From positions 41,893-105,892 of the forward strand of contig NZ_JAFIWC010000021.1 of NCBI RefSeq assembly GCF_017163755.1: 64,000 nt of DNA. The letters are read 5' to 3'. The stretch comes from Xanthomonas sp. (GTDB taxonomy: Bacteria > Pseudomonadota > Gammaproteobacteria > Xanthomonadales > Xanthomonadaceae). Below are positions 17,883 through 27,098 of the stretch, piece by piece. The notes beneath the pieces are model-generated. The model ran no database searches. It had not been told where the DNA came from and saw only the letters and a list, made by a program, of their open reading frames with translations. The stretch's first letter is position 1. Each line of letters starts with the position of its first letter. The translations under genes were made by a program, and so were the position numbers.

Positions 17883-18776
17883 TCAGCCCTTCGCTTCCGC
17901 CTCGGCGAGTGCGCTGCGCATGATCGCCTGCGCCGGCTTGCTCAGCTTCTCGTGTTCCAGCGCGTAGCGGATGGTCGCCTCGATCAGGCCGATGTGGGTG
18001 CCGCAATCGAAACGGGTGCCCTCGAAGCGGTACGCCAGCACCGGGTCGATCTTGATCAGCTCGGCGATGGCGTCGGTCAGCTGGATCTCGCCGCCCGCGC
18101 CGGGCGTGGTCTTCTCGAGCAGGTCGAAGATCTTGGAACTGAGCACGTAGCGCCCGACCACGGCCAGATCGCTCGGCGCATCGGCCGGCTTGGGCTTCTC
18201 GACGATCGCGTTGATGCGGCCCTGGCTGCCGTCGAACGCGTCGGTGGCGACGATGCCGTAGCTGCCGGTGTTCTCGTGCGGTACGTCCTGCACCGCGATC
18301 ACGCTGGCGCCCGAGGCTTCGGCCGCGTCGGCCATCTGCGTCAGCGCGCCGGCGCCGCGGTTCCAGATCAGGTCGTCCGGCAGCAGCACCGCGAACGGCT
18401 CGTCGCCGATGATCGGCTTGGCGCACAGCACCGCATGGCCCAGGCCCAGCGCTTCGGCCTGGGTGACGAAGATCGCGCGCACGCCGTTGGGCAGCACGTG
18501 GCGCACCAGTTCCAGCTGTTCGGTCTTGCCGGCGCGCTCGAGCTTCTGCTCGAGCTCGTAGGCCTTGTCGAAATAGTCCGCGACCGCGTGCTTGTAGCGA
18601 TTGGTGACGAAGATCAGCGTGTCGCAACCGGCTTCGATCGCCTCGTCGACGGCGTACTGGATCAGCGGGCGATCGATGATCGGCAGCATCTCCTTCGGCA
18701 CGGTCTTGGTCGCGGGGAGGAAGCGGGTGCCCAGACCGGCCACCGGGAAAACTGCTTTGCGGATTCTCTTGCTCAT
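17883..18776 (-). CDS. galU: UTP-glucose-1-phosphate uridylyltransferase
   Basis: Makes UDP-glucose from UTP and glucose-1-phosphate, the donor for LPS core and exopolysaccharides such as xanthan. The 297-residue protein has the nucleotidyltransferase start KAVFPVAGLGTRFLPATKTVPKEMLPI, the FVTNRYKHAV segment, a GLGHAVLCA loop, and VEKPKP. Its ATG overlaps the stop of the upstream CapD/WbpM-like gene by one base (TGATG). This coupling places GalU at the end of a surface-sugar segment that starts with lapA-lapB. Confidence 0.96.
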   Translation of the reverse strand: MSKRIRKAVFPVAGLGTRFLPATKTVPKEMLPIIDRPLIQYAVDEAIEAGCDTLIFVTNRYKHAVADYFDKAYELEQKLERAGKTEQLELVRHVLPNGVRAIFVTQAEALGLGHAVLCAKPIIGDEPFAVLLPDDLIWNRGAGALTQMADAAEASGASVIAVQDVPHENTGSYGIVATDAFDGSQGRINAIVEKPKPADAPSDLAVVGRYVLSSKIFDLLEKTTPGAGGEIQLTDAIAELIKIDPVLAYRFEGTRFDCGTHIGLIEATIRYALEHEKLSKPAQAIMRSALAEAEAKG

Positions 18777-20683
18777 CAGAGCCTTCTGGCCTCGCGTGCG
18801 GGGAAAGGAACGATAGTAGCGGAGCTGTCGTGGTGGACTTGTCGAAGCGGCGCGAACTCCGGCATCGTCGCGCGCAGCACATTGTCGATGGCATCGCAGT
18901 CGTAGTCGGCCACCGCCGCGCGCAGCTGCTGCAGGCCCTGCAGCACGTCGTCGCGCGAGAAGCTGCGCACGCCCGCCTCCAGGATCTTCGGATGCGAGGT
19001 CGGACGATAGTTCTCGTCGGAATAGAACAGCGTCTCGTGCAGCTTCTCGCCCGGCCGCAGGCCGGTGTAGACGATGGCGATGTCGCGGCCGGGCTGCTTG
19101 CCGGCCAGGCGGATCATCTGCTCGGCGAGCAGCCGGATCGGCACCGGCTCGCCCATGTCCAGCGTGTAGATCGCCCCGTGCGACGCCGACGCGGCGGCCT
19201 GCACGATCAGCTGGCAGGCCTCGGGAATGGTCATGAAGTAGCGCGTCACCTGCGGATCGGTCACGGTGACCGGCCCGCCCTGGCGGATCTGCTCGCGGAA
19301 CAGCGGCACCACGCTGCCGGCCGAATCGAGCACGTTGCCGAAGCGCACGGTGACGAAGCGCGTGCCCACGGCCTGGTCGTCCAGCGACTGGCAGACCATT
19401 TCCGCATAGCGCTTGGAGGCGCCGAGCACGTTGACCGGGTTGACCGCCTTGTCGGTGGAGATGAACACGAAGGTCGACACCTTGGCCGCCACGCAGGCGC
19501 GTGCGACGTTCTCGGTCGCCAGCACGTTGTTTCGCACCGCCTCGCGGAACTGGCGCTCGAGCAACGGCACCTGCTTGTAGGCCGCGGCGTGGAACACCGC
19601 GTCCGGCTCGGCGATCCGCATCGCGTGGCGGGTGACCGCGGGATCGCCGCAGTCGCCGAGCACGCATTCGATCTCCAGGTCAGGGAAGGTGCGGTGCAGG
19701 TCGGCGTGGATGGTGATCAGCGCCAGTTCGTCGATTTCCAGCAGCACCAGCTTGCGCGCGCCATGACGCGCGCACTGCCGGCACAGCTCCGAGCCGATCG
19801 AACCGCCGGCGCCGGTGACCATCACCGTGCGCCCGGACAGCCAGCCCTTGATCAGCTTCCAGTCCGGCGTCACCGGCTTGCGCCCGAGCAGGTCCTCGAT
19901 CGCCACTTCCTTCAGCTCGCCCGGCAGGTAGTGGCCTTCCAGCACGTCGAGCAGGCGCGGCACGGTGCGGAACGGCAGGCCGGTGCTTTCGCAGATCGCC
20001 ACCACCCGCTGCATGCCGGCCGCGTCCAGCGACGGGATCGCGATGACCAGCAGCTTGGCCGCGGTCTCCTTGGAGATGGCACCCGCCTCGTCGATGCGGC
20101 CCAGGATCGGCAGGCCCTGCAGCTTGGCGCCGTGCAGATGGCTGGCGTCGTCCACGAAGCCGACCGGATGGTAGGCGCCGGAGCGGCGCAGGTCGCGGAC
20201 CAGCGCCTCGGCGGCGCGCCCGGCGCCGATGATCAGCACCCGCCGTGCGGTGTCGTCCGAGTGCGCGACCTGGTAGTCCTTCCACGCGCGGTACAGCAGG
20301 CGCGGCGCGCCCAGCAGCGCCGACAAGGCGAACGGATACACCATCAGCACCGACAGCGGGATCGAGTCGAAGCGGCTGTACGCCAGCCCGAGCACCAGGG
20401 CGACCAGGCCGTAGAAGCTGGCCTTGAAGATGTTCAGCAGGTCGGGCACGCTGGCGAAGCGCCACAGCCCGCGGTACAGGCCGATCTTCCAGAACACCAG
20501 GCCCTGCGCGGCCAGCACGATGGCCGTGTTGAGGTTCCACAGCGGCAGCGGATGCTCGCCTGGCAGCATCGCGTAGCGCGCGGCATGAAGCAGCTGCCAG
20601 CAGATCCACACGATCAGCAGATCGTGCGCCACCACGGCCACCTTGGGAAACAATCCGGTAAAGCGGTCTCTAATCGAGAGCAT
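18776..20683 (-). CDS. Membrane-bound nucleotide-sugar 4,6-dehydratase/epimerase (CapD/WbpM family)
   Basis: Probably converts a UDP-HexNAc into a 4-keto-6-deoxy or epimerised sugar for O-antigen or other glycans. The first ~130 residues contain four hydrophobic helices. A first nucleotide-binding region follows (RVLIIGAGRAAEALVRDL, about 147-164), and then the short-chain dehydrogenase domain with VTGAGGSIGSELCRQ (near 295), the acidic strand LVLLEIDE, and the ISTDKAVNPVNVLGASKR segment that holds the catalytic residues in WbpM/PglF proteins. At 635 residues it matches the long, membrane-anchored class. The precise sugar is unknown. It lies 15 bases after the glycosyltransferase gene and overlaps galU. 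Confidence 0.88.
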   Translation of the reverse strand: MLSIRDRFTGLFPKVAVVAHDLLIVWICWQLLHAARYAMLPGEHPLPLWNLNTAIVLAAQGLVFWKIGLYRGLWRFASVPDLLNIFKASFYGLVALVLGLAYSRFDSIPLSVLMVYPFALSALLGAPRLLYRAWKDYQVAHSDDTARRVLIIGAGRAAEALVRDLRRSGAYHPVGFVDDASHLHGAKLQGLPILGRIDEAGAISKETAAKLLVIAIPSLDAAGMQRVVAICESTGLPFRTVPRLLDVLEGHYLPGELKEVAIEDLLGRKPVTPDWKLIKGWLSGRTVMVTGAGGSIGSELCRQCARHGARKLVLLEIDELALITIHADLHRTFPDLEIECVLGDCGDPAVTRHAMRIAEPDAVFHAAAYKQVPLLERQFREAVRNNVLATENVARACVAAKVSTFVFISTDKAVNPVNVLGASKRYAEMVCQSLDDQAVGTRFVTVRFGNVLDSAGSVVPLFREQIRQGGPVTVTDPQVTRYFMTIPEACQLIVQAAASASHGAIYTLDMGEPVPIRLLAEQMIRLAGKQPGRDIAIVYTGLRPGEKLHETLFYSDENYRPTSHPKILEAGVRSFSRDDVLQGLQQLRAAVADYDCDAIDNVLRATMPEFAPLRQVHHDSSATIVPFPAREARRL

Positions 20684-20698
20684 CAGTCGTCCAATTAT

Positions 20699-21667
20699 TC
20701 AGCGCATTCCCTTACGCAAGGTCAGCCAAACAGCACTCGCCAGCACGAACCAGGCAACCGCTGCCCCAGCCTCCCCCCAGGACTGCAGGAACTCACACAT
20801 CCAGGCGATTGTAATCGCGACGATGCTGAACAGGGCATAGGCAAGCGTGACGAATCCGTGGCTTCTGCCCGTCCGCACCCAACGTTGGTAGACATGTTGC
20901 GCGTGAGGCTGCCACCACCGTTCGCCGGCGAGCATGCGCGCCAGCAACGTGAAGCCTGCGTCGACGAGAAACACCGACACCGGCAGCGCCAACAGCAAGG
21001 GCGTGCTGTCGCCGGCCACGCTGCACAGCGCGAACACCGTGGCGACCAGATAGCCGAGCGCGCCGCTGCCGACGTCGCCGAGGAAGATGCGCGCCTTGGG
21101 AAAATTGAACGGCAGGAAACCCAGGCAGGCTGCAGCCAGCGCGTACGGCAGCCAGCGCAGCGGCGCCGGCAGGAACCAAGCCAGCCCCAGCGCCGCCAGC
21201 ATCGCCTGGCTGGCCGCCATGCCATTGATGCCGTCCATGAAGTTCCAGATATTGATCAGCGACACCGTGGCCAGCCAGATCAGGACGGTCAGCCACAGGT
21301 CGTGGCTGGCGCGGTAAACGAGTCCGGCCAGCAAGGTCGCCGCGACCGCGTGCACCGCCAGCCGCAGGCCCGCGGAAAGCGGCCAGTGGTCGTCGATCCA
21401 GCCGATCGCCGCGACCAGGACCAGCCCGGTGGCGAAGACCGCCAGCGCCGGCCGCTGCGCCGGCGCCGCGACGCCCATCCACAGGCAGCACACGAGCAGC
21501 GCCGCGACGATCGCGATGCCGCCGCCGCGCGGCGTGGCCACGGTATGGCTGCGTCGCTCGCCGGGCGCATCGAGCAAGCTGCGACCCAGCGCGTAGCGGC
21601 GCGCCAGCCAGGTGCCGGCGGCGCCGACGACGACCATCGCCGCCAGCAGCGGCCAACCGATCGGCAC
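20699..21667 (-). CDS. WecA/WbpL-like undecaprenyl-phosphate sugar-1-phosphate transferase
   Basis: Polytopic inner-membrane enzyme of glycosyltransferase family 4 (MraY/WecA type), predicted to load the first sugar phosphate onto undecaprenyl phosphate for O-antigen synthesis. Of 322 residues most are hydrophobic helices. Family motifs are GWIDDHW (the DD motif, about 88-94), NIWNFMDGINGMA (about 140-152), FLGDVGSGALGYL (about 196-208) and the late QPHAQHVYQR, the H-x-x-H region that binds substrate. It starts at a GTG immediately after the TAG of lapB, with no spare bases, so translation is probably coupled. Confidence 0.9.
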   Translation of the reverse strand: MPIGWPLLAAMVVVGAAGTWLARRYALGRSLLDAPGERRSHTVATPRGGGIAIVAALLVCCLWMGVAAPAQRPALAVFATGLVLVAAIGWIDDHWPLSAGLRLAVHAVAATLLAGLVYRASHDLWLTVLIWLATVSLINIWNFMDGINGMAASQAMLAALGLAWFLPAPLRWLPYALAAACLGFLPFNFPKARIFLGDVGSGALGYLVATVFALCSVAGDSTPLLLALPVSVFLVDAGFTLLARMLAGERWWQPHAQHVYQRWVRTGRSHGFVTLAYALFSIVAITIAWMCEFLQSWGEAGAAVAWFVLASAVWLTLRKGMR

Positions 21668-22846
21668 CTACACCACCGCGTAGTTGAGCAACGGTTTCAC
21701 CGTGCCCCACTCCTTGCAGCTCGGGCATTGCCAGTGGTGGGTGCGCGCGCCGAAGCCGCAACGGGTGCAGCGGTAGCTGGGATTGCGCACCAGCAGCTGG
21801 TCGGTGATGTGCTTGAGGTCCTGCAAGGTGGCGGTGGAGTCCGCGCCTTCGGCCAGGGTCAGGTCGATCAACGCCGATTCGCCGCGTACCGACGGCCGGT
21901 CCTTGAGTTGCCGTCCCAGATAGGCCCGCGCCGCCGAAACGCCCTCCTGCGACTCCATCAGCCTGGTCAGCGCCAGCACCGGCGCGATGCCGCGGTAGTG
22001 CTCGGTCATCTCCGACAGGAACGCGCGCGCGCCGGTGAGGTCGCTGCCGCGCCGGTAGCAGTCCATCAGCGCCGGCATGATCTCGGGCAGGTAGTCCGGG
22101 TCGTGGCGGGCGGCGCGCTCGAAGGCGCGGATCGCGGCCTCGTCGTTGCCGTCGTCGACATCGATGTGGCCCTCCAGGATGCCGGCGCGCACGCACTTGG
22201 CGTCGGCCTGATACGCGCGCGCGATGGCCTGCCGCGCCAGTTCGGACTTGCCCGAGGTGCGGTAGCGGTCGGCCAGCTCGCACTCGAACTGCGCGATCAG
22301 CTTGCCCATCGGCTCACCGGTCACCTCCTCGTAGCGAGTGGCGTTGTCGATCGCCTTTTCCCAGTCACGCTCGGCCTGGTAGATGCTGATCAGGTGCTTG
22401 AGCGCCTGCGGCGCGCGCTGGTCGATCTGCGCCAGCTCGGTGAACACCGTCTCGGCGCGGTCCAGCAGGCCGGACTTCATGTAGTCCTCGCCCAGCGCCA
22501 GCAACGCCTGCACGCGCTGCGCATCGCTCAGGTCGGGGCGTTGCACCAGCCCCTGGTGCAGGCGGATGGCGCGGTCGACCTCACCACGGCGGCGGAACAG
22601 GTGGCCGAGCGCCACCTGGGTCTCGAAGGTTTCCTTGTCCAGTTCGGCGATATGCAGGAACAGCTCGATCGCCTTGTCCGGCTGCTCGTTGAGCAGATAG
22701 TTCAGGCCACGGAAATAGGTGCTGGACAGGCGGCTGACCTGGGTATCGCCATGGCGTTGCCCGCCGCGCCGCCCGATCACCCAACCGCTCAGCGCCGCCA
22801 GCGGCAGGCACAGGAAAAACCAGAACCACTCGGTCAGGAAGTCCAT
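21668..22846 (-). CDS. lapB: LPS assembly regulator LapB (YciM)
   Basis: Inner-membrane TPR protein that in E. coli delivers LpxC to FtsH and so sets the rate of LPS synthesis. Residues about 3-26 are a membrane anchor (TEWFWFFLCLPLAALSGWVIG). The middle is a series of TPR repeats, and the C-terminus is a rubredoxin-like metal knuckle with two CxxC pairs (CTRCGFGARTHHWQCPSC). At 392 residues it has family length. lapA lies six bases upstream. Its link to the sugar-lipid transferase, epimerase and galU downstream suggests one unit for surface polysaccharide control. Confidence 0.95.
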   Translation of the reverse strand: MDFLTEWFWFFLCLPLAALSGWVIGRRGGQRHGDTQVSRLSSTYFRGLNYLLNEQPDKAIELFLHIAELDKETFETQVALGHLFRRRGEVDRAIRLHQGLVQRPDLSDAQRVQALLALGEDYMKSGLLDRAETVFTELAQIDQRAPQALKHLISIYQAERDWEKAIDNATRYEEVTGEPMGKLIAQFECELADRYRTSGKSELARQAIARAYQADAKCVRAGILEGHIDVDDGNDEAAIRAFERAARHDPDYLPEIMPALMDCYRRGSDLTGARAFLSEMTEHYRGIAPVLALTRLMESQEGVSAARAYLGRQLKDRPSVRGESALIDLTLAEGADSTATLQDLKHITDQLLVRNPSYRCTRCGFGARTHHWQCPSCKEWGTVKPLLNYAVV

Positions 22847-22852
22847 CGAAGG

Positions 22853-23149
22853 TCAGCGTCCGTCCACGGGCTGGATCACGGGAGACACCGGCACGGTCGC
22901 CGGAGCGGAAGCGGCGGCGGCCTTGTTGGCTCGGCGCAGCTTGGCATACAGGGGGATCACCAGACTCGCCAGCACCAGCGCGGCGCCGATCAGCACGCCG
23001 GCGAACAGCGACACCATGATGGCGATACCGGAGGTGGTGTTGATGCCGGTGAAGCCGAAGTCGACCAGGATCGGTTGCGAGTTCAGCGACCCGATCACCA
23101 AGCCGGCCAGAAGGAAGGCCAGCAGGATCAACAGACGGGCGATTTTCAT
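22853..23149 (-). CDS. lapA: LapA family membrane protein (DUF1049)
   Basis: Small inner-membrane partner of LapB, 98 residues, with two hydrophobic helices (ARLLILLAFLLAGLVIGSLNS and a GIAIMVSLFAGVLIGAALVLASLVIPLYA stretch) joined by a short loop, followed by an alanine/proline-rich tail. This is the usual LapA topology. Position six bases before lapB, and downstream of ihfB, matches the gene order in many gammaproteobacteria. Confidence 0.93.
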   Translation of the reverse strand: MKIARLLILLAFLLAGLVIGSLNSQPILVDFGFTGINTTSGIAIMVSLFAGVLIGAALVLASLVIPLYAKLRRANKAAAASAPATVPVSPVIQPVDGR

Positions 23150-23221
23150 GAAGGGGTTTCCAGCATCGGGAGACGCTAGATTAGCCGACCGCGGGCGGAT
23201 TCCGGCAAACGGATCCGCAAG

Positions 23222-23527
23222 TCAGGGCGTATCGGATTCGACCGGGACCACGTCGCTGACGCGTTCGCGCAATTCCTTGCCGGGCTTGAAATGCGGCACG
23301 TGCTTGCCGGGCAATGCGACCGACTCGCCGGTCTTGGGATTGCGTCCCAGGCGGGGCGGACGGTAATGCAGGGAGAAACTGCCGAAGCCGCGGATTTCGA
23401 TGCGGTCGCCGCCGGACAGCGCGCCACCCATCATTTCCAGCAACGACTTCACCGCCAGATCGACGTCGTCCGACTTCAGATGCGCCTGCTTGCGCGCCAG
23501 GATTTCGATCAGTTCGGACTTGGTCAT
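23222..23527 (-). CDS. ihfB: Integration host factor subunit beta
   Basis: DNA-bending nucleoid protein that works as a heterodimer with IhfA in recombination and transcription. The 101-residue product starts [17 protein letters not shown], carries the HU/IHF signature GRNPKTGE with the DNA-intercalating proline near residue 64, and ends in an acidic tail (VPVESDTP). A longer frame reading upstream to 23560 has no family support. It follows rpsA with an 80-base gap that contains a strong hairpin. Confidence 0.96.
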   Translation of the reverse strand: MTKSELIEILARKQAHLKSDDVDLAVKSLLEMMGGALSGGDRIEIRGFGSFSLHYRPPRLGRNPKTGESVALPGKHVPHFKPGKELRERVSDVVPVESDTP

Positions 23528-23557
23528 TGCGATTCGTGCGGTAGGGTCACAACCCGA

Positions 23558-23583
23558 CACGGCCCGGGATGACCCGGGCCGTG
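23558..23583 (-). terminator. Strong stem-loop between rpsA and ihfB
   Basis: CACGGCCCGGG, a four-base loop and CCCGGGCCGTG form a perfect 11-bp stem 25 bases after the rpsA stop. No T tail follows on the minus strand, so it may be an RNA-stability or partial attenuation element that lowers ihfB relative to rpsA, not a full terminator. Confidence 0.55.
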
Positions 23584-23607
23584 CCAGACACGCAGACAGG
23601 CTGCGGC

Positions 23608-25287
23608 TTACTCGGACTTGTTGCCATTCAACTGCGCGCGCAGCAGCGCACCCAGCTGAGTGGTACCGCCGGACGCGGACTGGTATTCCTCCAGCACTTC
23701 GCGCATTTCGGCATCGTCCTTGGCCTTGATCGACAGCTGCAGGGTGCGGCCCTTGCGGTCCATGCCCACGAACTTGGCTTCGATCTTGTCGCCCACCTTC
23801 AGGTGCTGGGTGGCGTCGTCGACGCGTTCGTTGGCGATGTCGCGCGCGGCGACGTAGCCTTCGATGCCGTCGGCCAGGTCGATGGTGGCGCCCTTGGCGT
23901 CCACTTCGCGCACCACGCCTTCGACCTTCGAGCCCTTCGGATTGGCCGCCATGTACTGGCCGAACGGATCCTGCTCAAGCTGCTTGACGCCCAGGCTGAT
24001 GCGCTCGCGCTCCGGATCGACCGCCAGCACCACCGCTTCCAGCGTGTCGCCCTTCTTGAAGTTGCGCACGATGTCTTCGCCGGTGGTGTTCCAGCTGATG
24101 TCCGACAGGTGCACCAGGCCGTCGATGCCGCCGTCCAGGCCGATGAAGATGCCGAAGTCGGTGATCGACTTGATCTGGCCGGACACCTTGTCGTTCTTCT
24201 TGTGGGTGGCCGCGAAGGTCTCCCACGGATTGGCGGCGACCTGCTTCATGCCCAGCGAGATGCGGCGACGCTCCTCGTCCACGTCCAGCACCATCACCTC
24301 GACCTCGTCGCCGACCTGCACGACCTTGGACGGGTTGACGTTCTTGTTGGTCCAGTCCATTTCCGAAACGTGGACCAGGCCTTCGACGCCCGGCTCGATC
24401 TCGACGAACGCGCCGTAGTCGGTGACGTTGGAGACCTTGCCGAACACGCGGCTGTTGGCCGGGTAGCGGCGCGCGATGTTGTCCCACGGATCCTCGCCCA
24501 GCTGCTTCAGGCCGAGGCTGACGCGGTTGCGCTCGCGGTCGAACTTCAGCACGCGCACGTCCAGCTCGTCGCCGACGTTGACGACTTCGGACGGATGGCG
24601 CACGCGCTTCCAGGCCATGTCGGTGATGTGCAGCAGGCCGTCGATGCCGCCCAGGTCCACGAACGCGCCGTAGTCGGTCAGGTTCTTGACCACGCCCTTC
24701 AGGATCGCGCCTTCCTGCAGCTTGTCCATCAGCTGCTCGCGCTCTTCCGAATGCTCGCTCTCGACCACCGCACGGCGCGAGACGACCACGTTGTTACGCT
24801 TGCGGTCCAGCTTGATGAGCTTGAATTCCAGCTCCTTGCCTTCCAGGTAGGCCGGGTCGCGCACCGGGCGCACATCCACCAGCGAACCGGGCAGGAACGC
24901 GCGGACATCCTTGATGTCCACGGTGAAACCACCCTTGACCTTGCCGCTGATGCGGCCGGTGATGGTCTCGTTCTTTTCCAACGCTTCTTCCAGCTCGTCC
25001 CACACCATCGCGCGCTTGGCCTTCTCGCGCGACAACACGGTTTCGCCGAAGCCGTTCTCGAGCGAGTCGAGGGCGACCTTGACCAGGTCGCCTTCGGCGA
25101 CGTCGATCTCGCCAGCGTCGTTACGGAACTGTTCGATCGGCACGATGCCTTCGGACTTCAGGCCGGCGTTGATGACTACGACATCGCCACGGACCTCGAC
25201 CACGGTACCGGTGACAATGGAGCCCGGCTTGAGCTTGGCCAGATTGGCTTGGCTCGCTTCGAACAGTTCGGCAAAAGATTCGGTCAT
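23608..25287 (-). CDS. rpsA: 30S ribosomal protein S1
   Basis: Large RNA-binding protein of the small subunit that brings mRNA to the ribosome. The 559-residue protein starts [19 protein letters not shown] and contains six S1 (OB-fold) repeats. The central ones are near-identical, with cores such as [23 protein letters not shown] and [23 protein letters not shown] longer frame extends to 25476, but family alignment favours 25287. The leader to cmk is 215 bases long, room for the autogenous control known for S1 in E. coli, though I cannot see the RNA structure. Confidence 0.97.
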   Translation of the reverse strand: MTESFAELFEASQANLAKLKPGSIVTGTVVEVRGDVVVINAGLKSEGIVPIEQFRNDAGEIDVAEGDLVKVALDSLENGFGETVLSREKAKRAMVWDELEEALEKNETITGRISGKVKGGFTVDIKDVRAFLPGSLVDVRPVRDPAYLEGKELEFKLIKLDRKRNNVVVSRRAVVESEHSEEREQLMDKLQEGAILKGVVKNLTDYGAFVDLGGIDGLLHITDMAWKRVRHPSEVVNVGDELDVRVLKFDRERNRVSLGLKQLGEDPWDNIARRYPANSRVFGKVSNVTDYGAFVEIEPGVEGLVHVSEMDWTNKNVNPSKVVQVGDEVEVMVLDVDEERRRISLGMKQVAANPWETFAATHKKNDKVSGQIKSITDFGIFIGLDGGIDGLVHLSDISWNTTGEDIVRNFKKGDTLEAVVLAVDPERERISLGVKQLEQDPFGQYMAANPKGSKVEGVVREVDAKGATIDLADGIEGYVAARDIANERVDDATQHLKVGDKIEAKFVGMDRKGRTLQLSIKAKDDAEMREVLEEYQSASGGTTQLGALLRAQLNGNKSE

Positions 25288-25502
25288 TAGAGATTTACTC
25301 AATTGAACACACGGACAGTCGGTTCCGATCGGAACGGCGTACTGCCCACCCTGGTTAGTCGACCCAAGAAGCAGGCCGGGTGTGAAGTGGGAAAAACCGC
25401 TGCGCGGCACGCAACGGAGCCTTTGGAACACTGCAAATACGAACGGGTGACGCCCATGGCGCGACGGGCGCGCCATGCTGCTGCAACCTCCCGGCGCGAC
25501 CC

Positions 25503-26174
25503 TCAGGCGGGCAGCAGTTCCAGGACGCGGCTTACGACTTGATCGATGTCCATGCCGGTGGTGTCGAGGAGGACGGCGGCGTCGGCCGGCCTCAAGGGCG
25601 CCACTGAACGTTGGGCATCACGGGCATCGCGGGCCATGATCTCGCGCAGCAGGTCGTCGAATATAACGGAAACTCCTTTTTCCTTCAACTGCTTATGCCG
25701 GCGCCCGGCGCGCTCCTCGGCGCTGGCGGTCAGGAACACCTTGTACGGGGCGTCGGGGAAAATCACCGTGCCCATATCGCGGCCGTCGGCGACCAGCCCC
25801 GGCGGCTGCCGGAACGCCCGCTGGCGCTGCTTGAGCGCCGAGCGCACCTCCGGGATGGCGGCGATTGCCGAGGCCACCGCGCCGGTGGTCTCCAGGCGCA
25901 GCTCGTCGGTGGCGTCCACGTCGTTGACCCGCACCCGCAGTCCGCCGCCGGGCTGCTCGACGAACTCCACGTGGGTGTCGAAGGCGCAGCGCACCAGCGC
26001 CGCCGCGTCGGAGATGTCCAAGTTGGCCCAGCTGGCGGCGACCCCCACCGCCCGGTACAGCGCCCCCGAATCCAGGTAATGCCAGCCCAGCTTGGCGGCC
26101 ACGATGCGGCTGACGGTACCCTTGCCCGCCCCGGAAGGGCCGTCGATGGTCAGGACGGGAGACGGTTCGTTCAT
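25503..26174 (-). CDS. cmk: Cytidylate kinase
   Basis: Phosphorylates CMP and dCMP with ATP. The 223-residue product has P-loop [15 protein letters not shown] near residue 9, the [15 protein letters not shown] substrate segment, the [12 protein letters not shown] motif and the C-terminal [25 protein letters not shown]. The start at 26174 ([12 protein letters not shown]) fits the family; the frame extends far upstream with no family match. cmk-rpsA-ihfB is a conserved order; in enterobacteria aroA comes before cmk, but here aroA is some 30 kb away. Confidence 0.96.
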   Translation of the reverse strand: MNEPSPVLTIDGPSGAGKGTVSRIVAAKLGWHYLDSGALYRAVGVAASWANLDISDAAALVRCAFDTHVEFVEQPGGGLRVRVNDVDATDELRLETTGAVASAIAAIPEVRSALKQRQRAFRQPPGLVADGRDMGTVIFPDAPYKVFLTASAEERAGRRHKQLKEKGVSVIFDDLLREIMARDARDAQRSVAPLRPADAAVLLDTTGMDIDQVVSRVLELLPA

Positions 26175-26237
26175 GCGCTTCCTTCGGGTGGGGAAGGCGC
26201 ATTGTAGCCCCGGCCGCCGCCCGATCGGCGCAACCAC

Positions 26238-26267
26238 TTGAAACCATGAAGAAAAGCAGGCTAGAAT
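26238..26267 (+). promoter_or_regulatory. Sigma-70-type promoter for rpmJ
   Basis: TTGAAA at 26238-26243 and TAGAAT at 26262-26267 are separated by 18 bases, a good match to the -35 and -10 consensus in otherwise GC-rich DNA. It precedes rpmJ by 78 bases and is divergent from cmk. Confidence 0.65.
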
Positions 26268-26345
26268 CGCCGGCTTACTCATCCAGCGATGCCGCGAAGG
26301 CGCGTCGCGCTCCTTCCGAATCCACAGTTTATCCCGAGGTGTGCC

Positions 26346-26471
26346 ATGAAAGTCCTGTCCTCCCTGAAGTCGGCGAAGGCCCGTCACCGCGACTGCAAGG
26401 TGGTCCGCCGCCGCGGCAAGGTGTTCGTGATCTGCAAGTCGAACCCGCGTTTCAAGGCTCGCCAGCGCTGA
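26346..26471 (+). CDS. rpmJ: 50S ribosomal protein L36, type B (YkgO-like)
   Basis: Short 41-residue basic protein, [18 protein letters not shown] then [23 protein letters not shown]. It resembles E. coli YkgO, the zinc-independent paralogue, more than the zinc-binding C+ form. Two cysteines (17 and 30) remain, but the CxxC pair and the histidine of C+ L36 are not complete. A terminator follows 56 bases later and a good promoter precedes it, so it is a single-gene unit. Confidence 0.93.
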   Translation: MKVLSSLKSAKARHRDCKVVRRRGKVFVICKSNPRFKARQR

Positions 26472-26527
26472 TCCACGACGGCCCGTCCTGCGGCGGTACG
26501 CGCATGGCGACGGGTTTTCGCGAAAGG

Positions 26528-26547
26528 CCGCCTTCGGGCGGTTTTTT
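26528..26547 (+). terminator. Rho-independent terminator after rpmJ
   Basis: CCGCC, loop TTCG, GGCGG and six T form a short, stable UUCG-capped intrinsic terminator. It separates rpmJ from the next gene, which begins 52 bases later. Confidence 0.85.
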
Positions 26548-26598
26548 GTTGCCGAAGTTTGCTGTAATCGCCGTTCGTCCTCTGGGGAGTACACCGTG

Positions 26599-26928
26599 AT
26601 GAAGCATCGTCTGTATGTGGCGCCGCTGCTGGCGTGCCTGGGCCTGGCGGGCATGGCCCGCGCCGAGACCCTGCTGGTGGACCGGGTCAAGGAAGAGCCC
26701 GCCGCGGCCCTGCCGACCCGCGGCCTGAGCATGGCCGAGGTCGAGTCGCGTTTCGGCGCGCCGCAGCAGAAGCTGGACCCGCGCGGCGGGCAGAAGCGGC
26801 AGTGGCCGACGATCAACCGCTGGGTGTATCCGGCGTTCACCGTCTACTTCGAAAGGCAGAAGGTCGTCGACGTGGTCGCCAACCAGGCCGGCCCGGGCGA
26901 GATCGGCCCGAAACCGCCGATCCGCTGA
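26599..26928 (+). CDS. Small exported protein with a BamE/SmpA-like motif, function unknown
   Basis: A 109-residue protein with a Sec signal peptide ([22 protein letters not shown], likely cut after ARA) and no lipobox. The mature part has [15 protein letters not shown], which resembles the 'G-s-eV-x-x-lG-P' turn of BamE/SmpA/OmlA-like domains, then a short [25 protein letters not shown] strand pair. It is probably a small periplasmic protein; I do not recognise a named function. A GTG codon directly precedes the ATG, and a GGGGAG ribosome site lies about nine bases upstream, so either codon could start translation. Confidence 0.75.
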   Translation: MKHRLYVAPLLACLGLAGMARAETLLVDRVKEEPAAALPTRGLSMAEVESRFGAPQQKLDPRGGQKRQWPTINRWVYPAFTVYFERQKVVDVVANQAGPGEIGPKPPIR

Positions 26929-27098
26929 TGCCGTTCCTCCCGCAGGGGTGGGTGCGGTGCGGTGCGGTGCGGGATCGCGGATGCAGGCAGCTCCGAGCCC
27001 GGATTGATGCGAGTCCCTCGCAAGAGCCCGCACGTCCATGTGCGGGGATTGGATTAACCGCCTGGCTTCGGCCGGCAGCACCCGAGCAGTAGCCCGCA

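Noticed and set aside
18776..23149. A horizontally acquired O-antigen island
   Set aside because: The genes are packed with core genes (lapA, lapB, ihfB, rpsA), base composition looks like the neighbours, and there are no mobile-element genes.
18830..23179. A 1449-residue open frame on the plus strand
   Set aside because: It lies opposite galU, the CapD-like gene, the glycosyltransferase and lapB/lapA, all of which have clear family motifs. Its translation is His/Arg/Gln-rich, the usual sign of an antisense frame in high-GC DNA.
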